64,000 nucleotides of DNA, from positions 114,035,084 through 114,099,083 of the forward strand of contig OZ023265.1 of the NCBI GenBank assembly GCA_964006375.1, in the 5' to 3' direction. How positions within the stretch are numbered: position 1 is the first letter of the stretch; every line of letters starts with the position of its first letter. Positions 1 through 10,072 of the stretch are shown piece after piece. The notes beneath the pieces were generated by a model. That model made no database searches, was not told the origin of the DNA, and saw nothing but the letters and a program-made list of their open reading frames with translations. The position numbers and the translations under genes were made by a program. The DNA comes from Tillus elongatus. Taxonomy: Eukaryota; Arthropoda; Insecta; Coleoptera; Cleridae.

Positions 1-199
1 ACGCTGAAACTTAAGGCTTTGTAAAACACACTTATTACATTTCTTCTACATATGCCGTATTTGTTTTAGATTATTTGTCTGAAAATTGCAAATGTTGACG
101 TTTCAACTCGCGACTTTGGCGTTTTAAGAAGAAAAAAAACTATAAAATGTGCAAATTTTTTTTCCGGTATTTCTTGATTTTTTGCGTGTGAGTTGCTAG

Positions 200-1018
200 T
201 GGTTTACACGTAGAGGTAACCAAAGCTGATAACAAGCAACTCTATTAGGGCTGCCAGACAAAAACTTTCACCCCAATTCATAAATCGCGACCCCCAACAG
301 CTGATGGAGAATTGGCGAATGGAGAATTGGCGAGGAAAAGCACGCCACGGAAAATATCTGGCAAATTTTGAGGGCGACACGATGGACACGGCAGCATCTA
401 CACCCCACGTCGGATCTAAAAACCTCTTTGTGTAGACTGAGAAGTCAATCGCTGCTATACAGGACCAAGTTATTCCAACAGATCCCACCAGAAGAGAATT
501 ACGAATTTAGAGAACGTAAAATGTCGACTATGCCATAGCATAGAGCAGACCCTAAATCACTTTGTTGCTGGATGTTTGATACTTGTCTCGAAAATATACT
601 TGGATCAGCATAACGCAGTTGCCAAAATTGTACACCAACAGCTGCATTATAAGTATATGGATCTACAGGACTCGTTCCATACTACCAATACGAATCACCA
701 AATATTTGTGAAACGGCAAATGTGAAGTTTCACTAGAGCAGGAAAATTCAGACGGATAGGCCGATACCGAACAATATCGCAGATATCGTTTAACCCTGAT
801 GCTCACGAAAACCACCAACACTGATAATAAGAACAATGCAAAAAGCAGCAATCCTTGGGATATGTCACATCGTCAGAAAGTCCTCATCCCGTAACCAAAC
901 AAAAAGAAAATGTTGTGCCTACTGCTATGGTCTCTGGGTGGATGAAGATCGACGTAATGCAAATCTCTTGTTCCGCAATGGACCAAGTGCACCACGAGAA
1001 AATATCAAAAGAACAAAG
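200..1018 (+). pseudogene. RLE-type LINE ORF, C-terminal relic (copy 1)
   Basis: Degenerate C-terminal part of a non-LTR retrotransposon polyprotein of the kind with a restriction-like endonuclease (R2/R4/Dong group). Around 440-465 the frame reads AAIQDQVIPTD, the conserved block before the zinc knuckle. Around 522-664 it reads CRLCHSIEQTLNHF, then VAGC and HNAVAKIVHQQL, the C-x2-C..H..C knuckle and following helix of this family. At 836-880 it reads MQKAAILGICHIVRK, the C-terminal tail. The endonuclease core between about 670 and 830 is missing or unreadable, and stops and frame changes occur throughout. The element runs directly into the (AAT)n array. Family assignment is by motif recognition; the exact clade is uncertain. 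Confidence 0.6.
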
Positions 1019-1154
<136 letters not shown>

Positions 1155-2882
1155 TTATTCGGTTGTGTGCAATCAAGCTTACATTTGACGGAGAAATCTC
1201 CTTGCTGCCTACGTGGATTACAAAAAGGCGTTTGATTCAGTTCCCCACGAATGGCTTATAAGTGTGGTAAAGATCTATAAGATTTATACATATATCCTGA
1301 GGTTCCTTGAACACACACTGTCTACCTGGAGAACGAAGATTCAGTTACGGGTACAAACGGGTGATAACATCGTACCTTATGTGTAGTCATGGGGAAATAC
1401 AACCAGGTGTATATGAAATGCAGAACGGCCAGCAAATTGCCTCGATGGAGGTGGATGAGTGTTATAAATACCTGGGAATTCAGCAAGCGAGGAAAATAAA
1501 CCACAACCATAAATGAAGAACTATCTGACAAATGAGTTTACAAAACGAGTAAAGAAGGTGGTGCGATCACATATTAGCAGCAAGAACCTTACTAAAGCTC
1601 TGAATACATATGCATGTTCTGCACTTAGCTATTCATTTGGGATTGTGGACTGGAGTAAAACGGACATCGAAAATTTACAACGGAAGGTGCGAACACTCCT
1701 AAGAAAATCCAAGAAGCATCATTCCCGTAGAGCTATCGAGCGAGTAACCCTACCTAGACACCAAGGTGTTAGAGGAGTGTTGGATATTGGTAAACCGTTG
1801 GACCAGCAGATAGTGAACCTGCGTACATATTTCCATCAGCAGGCGCTTACATTTGATCTACACCGTGCCATATCCGGAACAGATTCAACACCGCTACAAC
1901 TAAAAGAAAGTGAAATACAAAGTAACCATCGGACTGATCAGGACAAGCTGCAATCTCGGATGCAGAAGGCTCTCAATGGGCGACATCGGAATCAGACCTC
2001 CCAGGCACATGTCGACAAACTGGCGTCGAACTACTGGTTGGTGTCCGGACAGATGTTTCCAGAGACAGGGAGGTTTTGCTGCCCATACAAGATCAGGTCA
2101 TCGCAACAAGTAACTACCTTAAGTATATATTTGGAGATAATTTGGTCCAAGATGACAAATGTAGATTTGGGTGTCAGTCATCAGAGACTATCCAGCACGT
2201 CACAGGAGTTTGTCAAGCGTTTGCTGCAACAGAGTATAAAGAGGGGCACGACACAGTTGCTAAAATACTTCATCAAGAACTGGCTCTGACACTGAGACTT
2301 TTAAATCTTAGTAAGGTGCCCTACTATAGATACACTCCTGAGCCTGTTCTAGAGAACTTAGGATATAGGCTGTACTGGGATCGGACCGTGCTCACAGATC
2401 AACGAGTTGCACACAACAGGCCACAGATAATAATAATGGATAAGTCCTGCAACCAAGTAACGCTGATTGATGTGGCCATTCCAAATACTAATAATCTAGA
2501 GATAAAGTTCAACGAGAAGATCATTAAGTACAGAGACCTCGAGATACAAGTAAGGAGACAGTGGAGGGCAGATAGTGTCCGAGTAGTTCCAATAGTTATG
2601 TCGTCAACTGGTGTGGTTCCTAAGAATCTTCGAGAGAACATTAAGATACTGGGTCTTGCAGAGCATCTTTGTAAGGTTATGCAGAAGGCGGTAATACTTG
2701 CAACTGCTCACACCGTGTGAAGACTCCCGGGAAATGAGGATGTGTCGCATTGTCGTTCAGGGCCCGATAACTTGGAAAGGGCTCCATCTGAGCTCAGTCC
2801 CTTTGGTATCTGAGATACCTGGGATGAGTGAATGTTCCCCTTTGAGAGAGTGTGAAAGCCCTTCAGGCTAAAGTTGATAAAA
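1155..2882 (+). pseudogene. R4/Dong-like non-LTR retrotransposon, 5'-truncated, internally deleted and frameshifted
   Basis: Reverse transcriptase and restriction-like endonuclease polyprotein relic. RT motif A is readable at 1200-1260 (YVDYKKAFDSVPHEWLI). Motifs B and C (the YADD box) are absent because the sequence jumps to the thumb block (CYKYLGIQ near 1470). From 1513 the frame runs through the family's C-terminal region (SYSFGIVDWSKTD, HHSRRAIERVTLPR). A frame change near 2075 moves into a second frame holding IQDQVI, a zinc knuckle (CRFGC..H..C), YWDRTVLTDQRVAHNRPQ and LIDVAIPN, the endonuclease core, ending at a stop at 2718-2720. The usual RPD of the endonuclease is RPQ here. The 3' UTR runs to about 2882. 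Truncation, deletion and frameshift make it a dead copy. Family assignment is by motif memory, without a database search. Confidence 0.8.
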
Positions 2883-3290
2883 ATGACAGTAATTAAGATA
2901 AAGTACAACGAGAAAATTATTAAGTACAGAGACCTCGAGACACAAGTAAAGAGACAGTGGAGGGCAGATAGTGTCCGAGTGATTCCAATAGTCATGTCGT
3001 CAACAGGTGTGGTTCCTAAGAATCTTCGAGAGAACACTAAGAGACTGGTCCTTGGAGAGCATCTTTATAAGGTTATGCAGAAGACGGTGATATTTACAAC
3101 TGCCCACGCCGTGCGGAGATTCCTGGGAAATAAGGATGTGTCGCGTTGTCGTTTAGGGCCCGATAACTTGGAAATGGCTCCATCTGAGCTCAGTCCCTTT
3201 GGTATCTGAGATACCTGGGATGAGCTAATGTTCCTTTTTGAGGAAGTGAGAAAGCCCTTCGGGCTATAGTCGATAATAATAATAAGACTT
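2883..3290 (+). repeat. Second, tandem 3' end of the R4/Dong-like LINE
   Basis: Repeats 2501-2882 at a constant offset of 396 bp, beginning near 2897. It encodes the last about 95 residues of the same protein (KYNEKIIKYRDLETQ through MQKTVIFTTAHAVRRFL), and the reading frame here continues further than in copy 1 because copy 1's stop at 2718 is absent. It ends in GATAATAATAATAAG. Both copies keep two short 3' UTR hairpins. It could be a second 5'-truncated insertion into the tail of the first, or a template-jump product. Confidence 0.8.
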
Positions 3291-3640
3291 GTCATGATAA
3301 TTTTTATTTTCCAACGGGATTAACGACCGGTGTCGCTGAGACACATGTATATACACATATACACACCCAGTGGTTACTTTTAACTGGCTCAGTATTGATA
3401 TCTACCAAACCATGAGAGATGCACAGTAGGCTAAATAATAAGATACGTACGTCACTTTATGTTTATTTATAATATGAAGACAAATTTTCGTACATTCTTC
3501 GCTACTGTAACGCACTTGTTGCGTCCAGACTAATTTATTTCTAAGTTTTGTTGTTTTGCGGAATGATACGTTACCCAATGCATTGGAAATAACATTCAAT
3601 GTCCTTAATATTTTAGCATCAACAGAACTTCACCTGTAGG
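3291..3640. other. No gene seen; MITE-like end at 3485-3530
   Basis: AT-rich filler. The only recognisable piece is CGCTACTGTAACGCAC followed by TTGTTGCGTCCAGAC, one end of the short inverted-repeat family better seen at 12987-13299. Confidence 0.6.
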
Positions 3641-4170
3641 CCTAGATATATTATCTCCATCATTAGAAACGCACATCGGTTTCGTTTTTCTTAAAGCTAG
3701 TAAGTGCGCTATACTAATTACAGCGAGAATCCACCTAAATCAATTTAGGCTAAGATAACCAGCCTCCTGGAACAACGCGATGCGGAACCAGGTAGTATGT
3801 TGCCAGCTCCAATAAACAAAATATGTTATAAATAGAGACCCTGTACAACCAACCAACAATTTTGTAAATTGTCAACGCAGGCCCTTTCTTTCCTGGCTAC
3901 CTTAGCTCAAATTGCTTTCGGTATATTCTCGCTGTAATTAGTATAGCGCACTGGCGAGCTATAATAAGAGCGAAACCGGTATGCGTTTCTAATTATCGTG
4001 AGAATGCATCTAGTCTTACATACATTGTGCCGTTATTAGGGAAGAAAGGACCAGGGCTGACAATTTACAAAATTGTTGGTTAGTTGTACACAGTGCCTAT
4101 TTATAATATTTTGTGTTTATTGAAGCTGCGGCGGCAGAATATTACCTGGTTCCGCACCGACATGGCGTAC
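3641..4170. repeat. Old head-to-head repeat with hammerhead remnants
   Basis: Same family as 8470-9110 but more diverged. The left unit reads on the minus strand and the right on the plus strand, with inverted arms around 3745-3895 and 4020-4165 (shared words: AACAATTTTGTAAATTGT, GGAACCAGGTA). Each unit carries one hammerhead-like block. The right one (3946-3986) is well preserved. The left one (3669-3709, minus) keeps only GAAAC and the outer stem I arms (GCGCA with TGCGT). Confidence 0.75.
3946..3986 (+). ncRNA. Hammerhead-type ribozyme motif, one core change
   Basis: Stem I GCGCA (3946-3950) pairs with TGCGT (3982-3986), including one wobble. The core is CTGGCGA, with A6 of the CUGANGA consensus changed to G. 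Stem II is GCTAT/AGAGC with one mismatch. GAAA is at 3972-3975, then the palindromic stem III ACCGGT and cleavage base A3981. The core change suggests loss of activity. Confidence 0.6.
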
Positions 4171-4830
4171 ATCTCAGAATATTCTAGAACGTTACTTACG
4201 AGATCCACAATTTTCTAACTGTAATTGGTTCTTTATATAACACTCAATTGGAAAGCTAAATTATACTTAGATTTGGCTACAATATCCAGCAAACCGAAGA
4301 GGGTATGAACAAAAATTTTAAATCGTATAAATCTTAAGTGCTCCAATTTTTATTATGAGATGATAGAGCCTCGAGCAAATTACTTACAGTAATTAAGTAT
4401 GAAATATAACTGTTGGCAATATCTTTACATATTCTGCAACTAGTAATTAAATCCGTAAATTGTCTTCTAAACGTTTTCTATTACCATGAGAAACTAAGTG
4501 TCTAAACCTTTTATGTGAACTTATGTAACTCATGTATAAGCGGCTACTGTTGCTATTCTTTTTTACGAATTAAATTTTTTTAATCCGGGTAAGAAATGAT
4601 TAAAATTTGAAAATTTGTCTACAGTGCAACTGATATTAATCTTAACCAGAGTTTCTTTCTCACCTTATGTTCTCTTGAAGTTTCTACCTAACCAACCTTC
4701 TATACGGAAAATTGAATATACCTATACAGAGTGTCCCCTTTAAAAAGAAGCACCCCGAATATCTGAAGTTCTGAATTTCACTTGTTCAAATGTTCTCAGG
4801 AGGTTCTGCTTAGCTATGCAGCCTGCTTGC
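4171..4830. other. No gene or clear repeat seen
   Basis: AT-rich, with stops in all frames. Nothing was recognised apart from a possible one-ended TIR word (TACAGAGTGTCCC at 4724-4736). Confidence 0.5.
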
Positions 4831-5290
4831 GTTTTATGTTGTGCTGGTCTTTTTGCTTTTAACTAATTGGTTAACTTAACTTTTTAGCATGTATTTTGAC
4901 TCCATCAGAGTATTGTCTTTGTGGCACTTCAGTCCCGTTTTAAATATATATTTGTTGAACGTTTTTTAACTCCCGACACTCCGTTAGTTTTACTTTGCAT
5001 GGCCGTTAGGGCTAATTTTTTATGTTTGACGTAAGCTTTTGTTAGATCTTATGCTTTCCGTAGTTGCAGTGTAGTTGCTCATATGTTAGACCCACCAGAA
5101 ACATAGTTTCTGACAACCAGCTTTTCACATTCTAGATCTGAACCCCTGATGATGGCTCGATTGGGGCCGAAACGCGTAGGGTTATAAATGAAACGTATTT
5201 GTCTGGTATAAAACCCTTTCAGTTTCCAAATTCCTCTAACCATGTCAAACCTGTTGACGTTTAGAAATAAACTGTATATGTGACGCTACT
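4831..5290 (+). repeat. Penelope-like terminal-repeat (pLTR) remnant
   Basis: Non-coding remnant. It shares TAGACCCACCAGAAAC with the minus strand near 57980-58000, which lies just downstream of the Penelope-like reverse transcriptase at 58-60 kb, and both are followed by a GAAACGC hammerhead-type block. This ties the piece to the terminal repeat of that element by inference. No protein remains are visible. Confidence 0.5.
5141..5183 (+). ncRNA. Hammerhead ribozyme motif, intact core
   Basis: Stem I AACCC (5141-5145) pairs fully with GGGTT (5179-5183). The core CTGATGA is at 5146-5152. One extra base (T5153) precedes stem II, GGCTC/GGGCC with one G-U pair and loop GATTG. GAAA is at 5169-5172. 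Stem III is the self-complementary ACGCGT (5172-5177) and the predicted cleavage is after A5178 (GUA). Type I topology. Extra residues between A9 and stem II occur in some natural hammerheads. The context is a Penelope-like remnant, and Penelope-like elements are known to carry hammerheads. Confidence 0.82.
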
Positions 5291-5315
5291 TTTTAAACGC
5301 TTTAATTGCATAATA

Positions 5316-6016
5316 CATGTGTTTTAAAACATGTGTCGGAAAATAAAGGGTGGGGTTCCCTGTCTCTTTCTAAGAATTTTTTTTATTAAGATAAATTGGC
5401 AAATGCGCCCTTTTTAAGATACAGGGTGTCAAAAAAATTTGTTTTTATTTAGTTTTTTGACCATATCTCAGAAATCGTTCGCGTCACAAATTCAGATTGT
5501 ATACACAGCTTATCGTTAGTATTACACACTTTTATAGCGCCAATTCAATTGTTTCCATATGCCAGTGCCAGGGATTTTAGGCATGCGCGAGGTTTTTTTA
5601 TCCCTAATTTCTACAGCACTAGGGAAATTACGATTCTAAACCGCCAATGTTTTCTACACAAAAAATGTATTTTAGGTGAAATGATCTAACGTGAGAGCTT
5701 TCGAGAGAAAATGCATTTTATGGAGAGAAACGTGGAAATAGTTATCATGTTTTGTTGATGACAAAACATTTGGTTTTCATCAAATCATCTACTGCGATCA
5801 CCATCGTCCGGCACAATCCGCTGATAAGTCCTTTGCAATTTAATGCATTCTGTGACTTTAATATTATTGACAGTTAGGTACAGTTAGTTAATATTTTTTG
5901 ACACCTGTATCTCGAAAACAGCACGTTTGCAGATCCATGCTATTAGGAACTTTTTTCTTAGAAACAAACAAGGAACCTCACCTTACATTTTCTGACACAT
6001 GTTTTGAAACAGCCTG
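5316..6016. mobile_element. Outer MITE with TA-flanked inverted repeats
   Basis: The ends at 5316-5420 and 5912-6016 are imperfect inverted copies (AAAACATGTGTCGGAAAA on the left against AAAACATGTGTCAGAAAA read in reverse from the right). TA flanks both sides. There is no transposase. It is interrupted by a second MITE at 5422-5907. Confidence 0.7.
5422..5907. mobile_element. Inner MITE nested in the outer one
   Basis: Begins TA-CAGGGTGTCAAAAAA and ends TTTTTTGACACCTG-TA. The inverted ends and TA target duplication are typical of Tc1/mariner-derived MITEs. It is about 486 bp, without coding potential. Confidence 0.75.
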
Positions 6017-8469
6017 TATAGTGTATTTTTCGAGTTCATATCTTACTATTTACACTAGAAGTCCAGTCTGTATCTACAGGTAGCTATAACACAATCCAGT
6101 CAGCTAAACTGGTTACCAAATCAAATCCAGATATCTAGCCTTTCTTTTTATTTTAAATAAAACTCATTCATAAAAATATAATCTAGTCTACAACTCCTCA
6201 AGTTTGAGTAGTCTTTACCTTGGCAAACCAGACAGGTCGCAATGACACAACCAAATGAGCAGATGTCTAACTGTTTATTTGAAAAATTTGCATTCGCCAA
6301 CTTGATCGGACATTCACTACTGAAATATAGTCCAATAAATTATGAAAAACAGAACTTCTAATACTTGAACACAAATATTAGTTTCACTAAATATGGGTTG
6401 TGTACTCAAGTTAAAGTATAAATAACGACCAATATTGTATGCCGAAATAGCTATATCGGTATTTGAAATTGTATTAAATAAACTTGAATTATAAGTGTAA
6501 TAAATATATAAATGTAGATAGATATTTCCATAAACAACTTAATATATACATCTTTAGAGATTAGAAAACACATGTGTGAAACGTTGGCATAATTATGTAC
6601 GGTTAATAGAAATAAAGGCCTAATGAACATTAGCATGCAATTACAATATGCTAGGTGGTCTCTCACAATGTACCTTCGATTAGGTTGATCATTTGACAAA
6701 AAATACTTTCACCTACCTATAATCATATTGGCTTTACTCGTATCACTAAAACAAAACATTGTTGTAGCGAATTTTCCTAGATATAATATGCGTTTTTTTT
6801 TCGAAAATTATATATGCGCCAAGAAAAGATAATATTTATCTGTAATATTTGATATATTTTGTTTAACATACAAATATTTTGGTCTTGTGCCATCCTGTGA
6901 CGTCCAGCAGCGCCAAATTTGTTTTTATTTAAATACTTATAACATTCTTCTCGTTTAGCTGACAATATTTTGGTCTTGTGCAAGTGCTCTAACCTCCAGT
7001 GGCAACCACATTTTTCTGCTTGGAACTTAGAGATCTGAATTTTGGCACATAATATACTTTATATAAGATATATGGCTGCCATAGCGATGTTATTTTCGGA
7101 GATATCAAAATGATCAAAAGACAACCTAAAATGTTTGCGGAAAAAGTGGTCTGGTTTTTCTGCATTACAAACTTATCCAAGCTTCTTACAAAGGAGGGAA
7201 GCTGCCAAATAAATATTGAAGTGCGTTATGGTTATGAGTTTTAATGAGAAATATGTCTGTTTTAATAAAAGCCATTAAATTTGGTTAACCTTTACAGTAA
7301 AAACATTGTACTATATTTCATCAAAATAAGTTAAAAAAATATACAAAAAGTTTCCGAAAATAAACTTAAAATGGTCCCGAAAAAACTGGTCCGTTTTTGT
7401 GACCAACGAACCTCTTCAAAATATTTACACACCTGCGACGATATTATTACCAACAAAAAGCTTTTTGGCAACACTTAAAAAAATACATTAAAATTTGCAA
7501 TTTGAATTACAATTTTTTTCACATCAAATTCGCATTTTCTGAAAAAAATAGCGATTTTTTGTAGAAAAATTATGTATTTGACGAAAATTGGAATACAAGT
7601 TTTTTGTAATAACTTATAAAACATTAATTATTAATTAGCTACATTAAAATTTGTTGCAAGAGCTAAATATTTTTTACATGAAATATTACTAAATTAAAAA
7701 AAAATCTGAATTATCTACCTAATTTGTAATTGAAATTAAACAAACAATAAAAATTGAAAAAGTCGTTTTTTTAGTTTGCCACGAAAAGTCGAAACCGTGG
7801 AAGTAAAAAAAATCTAAGCGGAAAAATACTCATACTTTTATATCACAAGCTGTCAGACATAAGAGCGTTATTTAAATCTGTCACTTTGAAGTTTCATTTG
7901 ACATTTGTGACATGTGAAAACAATTTAGCGACGAAAATGTGAAAATACCTAGTCCTATGAAATTAATTATTTTGTACCGTTTTTGTACGAAATTTAATTT
8001 AAATATTTTGATGTTTTTTCGGACATTAGCTAAATAATCACATAATCTGATCAGTTGTAGAATTTAATCAAAAAAACTGGAAAAAAATGTTTAACTGATC
8101 TTTACGTGAATCGTCGTATGCAGCTATAAGTGTAAATATTTCCGAAACTAGAATCTATAGGTATAGGGAGTGTTATAGTTGTTATAGTTATAGTTGAAGC
8201 AGAGGATATGCTCTTCACTTCTAAAAAATAAAGCAGGTTTCGTTTCCAAAAATTGAGTTAACAGCAGTTGAAATTTGTACACTATTTGAGAATAGCCTGT
8301 AGATGGCATCTCGATTTTTTTCGACGAATAATACAAACCAAAGGTCCCCTGAGACTCGCTAACTATTATTAAATACACTGTATCACACGGTGAACAAAAT
8401 TATTTCCCCTTACAAAAATCACTTATAATGCGATGGAAATACAAACATACAATAATATAGGGGTTAGGT
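6017..8469. other. No gene seen; low-complexity AT-rich DNA with family X fragments
   Basis: Reading frames are short and unrecognised. From about 6960 to 7420 there are decayed pieces of the dispersed family X (words such as TTTTTCTGCATTACAAACTT near the GTGCGTTATGG end at 7221). Between 7440 and 8400 I recognise nothing. Confidence 0.5.
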
Positions 8470-8500
8470 AAAGCTAGATGCATTCTCACCACAATTAGAA

Positions 8501-8541
8501 CCGTAGACCGGTTTCGCTCTAATTAGAGCTCCTCAGTATGT
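8501..8541 (-). ncRNA. Hammerhead ribozyme motif, intact core, weak stem I
   Basis: Minus strand: CTGAGGA core (N7 is G), stem II GCTCT/AGAGC, GAAA, palindromic stem III ACCGGT, cleavage triplet GTC, then TACGG. The 5' stem I arm is ACATA, giving only about three of five pairs, so folding would be weak compared with its plus-strand partner. Confidence 0.7.
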
Positions 8542-8838
8542 CATACTAATTGCAGCGAAAATACACCTATAAAGTAATACGGCTATGGTAGCCAGCCTTC
8601 CAACACTAAGTGAGATATAAGACACGAAGCACGTGCCGCCACCTCGTTGCGAAACCAAGTAGTATGTTGTGACGGCACCTCCAAATAACACAAAGTGTTA
8701 AAAAATAGAGACTGTATACAACCAACTAACAATTTAGTAAATTGTCCGCCCTGGCCCATTTCTACCCTAACACTGTAAAGTAATACGACTACCATAGCCC
8801 TATTACTTTATAGGTGTATTTTCGCTGCAATTAGTATG

Positions 8839-8879
8839 CCGTACTGACGAGCTCTAATTAGAGCGAAACCGGTCTACGG
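8839..8879 (+). ncRNA. Hammerhead ribozyme motif, best copy in the window
   Basis: All elements fit the type I consensus. Stem I CCGTA (8839-8843) pairs with TACGG (8875-8879), extendable by a G-U pair. The core CTGACGA is at 8844-8850. Stem II is GCTCT-AATT-AGAGC directly adjacent to the core (8851-8864). GAAA is at 8865-8868. Stem III is the self-complementary ACCGGT (8868-8873) and the cleavage base is C8874 (GUC). The loopless stem III implies action as a dimer. No protein gene is attached; the host repeat is the head-to-head unit around it. Confidence 0.9.
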
Positions 8880-9110
8880 TTCTAATTGTGGCGAGAATGC
8901 ATCTAGTCTTACATAATTTGTCCCTATATTAGGGTAAAAATGGGCCAGGGTTAACAATTTACTAAATTGTTAGTTGGTTGTATACAGTTTCTATTTTTAA
9001 CATTTTGTGTTATTTGGAGCTGCCGTGACAACATACTGCTTGGTTCCGCAACGAGGTGGCGGTAAGTGCTTCGTGTCTTATATCTCACTTAGTGTTAGAA
9101 TATCCCTATA

Positions 9111-10024
9111 TTCATTAAAACAAAACTATGGATCACCAACGACTTATGGGTCACCGTGTGAATGTCAGAATAAATTTATAGTATACAGCTTAAGACGCCC
9201 GATAATTAACTTATACAATTTTTTTCACGCATCTTGTGGATAAACAGCTATATTGAGCTTTACCGTAAAAATGCGCTACCCAGTATATAAAAAAATGACC
9301 CCGGTTGTGGGTTTTCAGGGGCCTAGTTCCCGCTCATTTGAGGAACTCCTTTTAAAATAAAAAAGTCCCGGCTCCCCAGAGGAATTTTTTCTAGGAAAAT
9401 TCGCTAAAAGTGATAGACTATTAAACCACAAACTCTATAACTGAAACTAGGTACTGCCAAAGCATCAGAATAAGGATCAATTTGAAATAAAATTATAAAT
9501 TGAAATAGAAAGTGGGATCGTCTGACACATGCATCATATCTCTATGAAAAATGCAAAAATGCAATAATATAAGGAATGTTCGAAGAAAAAATGTATGTAT
9601 CACCAATGACTGGGCCACCCTGTGATAGTCAAAATAATTTTATAAGATGCAGCTCAAGACACGTTATAATTAACGTATACAATTTTTTCTCGTATCTTGT
9701 ATAATTATAATTATATTGAACCTTACCATAGAAATGCCTCACCTGTATATATGAACATGGATAAAAACTAACACTAAACCCGGATATGGATTCTCAGGGG
9801 GGCTAGCTTGGACTCATTTGAAAAAATCTTTTAAAATTATAGACTGTTAAACCATAAACTTAACGAAAACTACTCCCAAAGCATCAGAGAAAGGATTTAT
9901 TTGAAATGAATTTTCTGGCGACATTTTAGTGAAATGAAGGACAATGACGGTTGAAGTTGGAACTTAGGAGTTTGTAGAATACACTTCTTGCGATATTTTT
10001 TACATAACCCCTTTTCGTTTCAAG

Positions 10025-10025
<1 letters not shown>
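9111..10025. repeat. Family X dispersed repeat, two successive decayed copies
   Basis: Non-coding. Words such as TATTGAGCTTTACCGTA near 9250 and TATTGAACCTTACCATAG near 9715, plus GACCCCGG or ACCCGGATATG stretches, recur across the window in either orientation. Here the family reads on the minus strand, with the GGTGGCGCAT-type end reversed near 9280 and 9750. Confidence 0.65.

Positions 10026-10068
<43 letters not shown>
10026..10068. repeat. (TA)n array
   Basis: About 43 bp of pure TA, followed at once by the ATTT-rich 3' tail of a minus-strand LINE. Confidence 0.97.

Positions 10069-10072
<4 letters not shown>

Larger units (their letters stand above)
8470..9110. repeat. Head-to-head hammerhead-bearing repeat, better preserved copy
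   Basis: Two copies of one unit in opposite orientation. The shared body lies at 8600-8765 (minus) and 8930-9105 (plus; words GTTAGTTGGTTGTATACAG, ACAACATACTG, TGTCTTATATCTCACTTAG). Each unit has a hammerhead motif at 8501-8541 (minus) or 8839-8879 (plus), preceded by TTATAGGTGTATTTTCGCTG. In the minus copy the body precedes the ribozyme and in the plus copy it follows it, as expected if the source were a tandem array of ribozyme-body monomers. No coding sequence. Confidence 0.8.
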
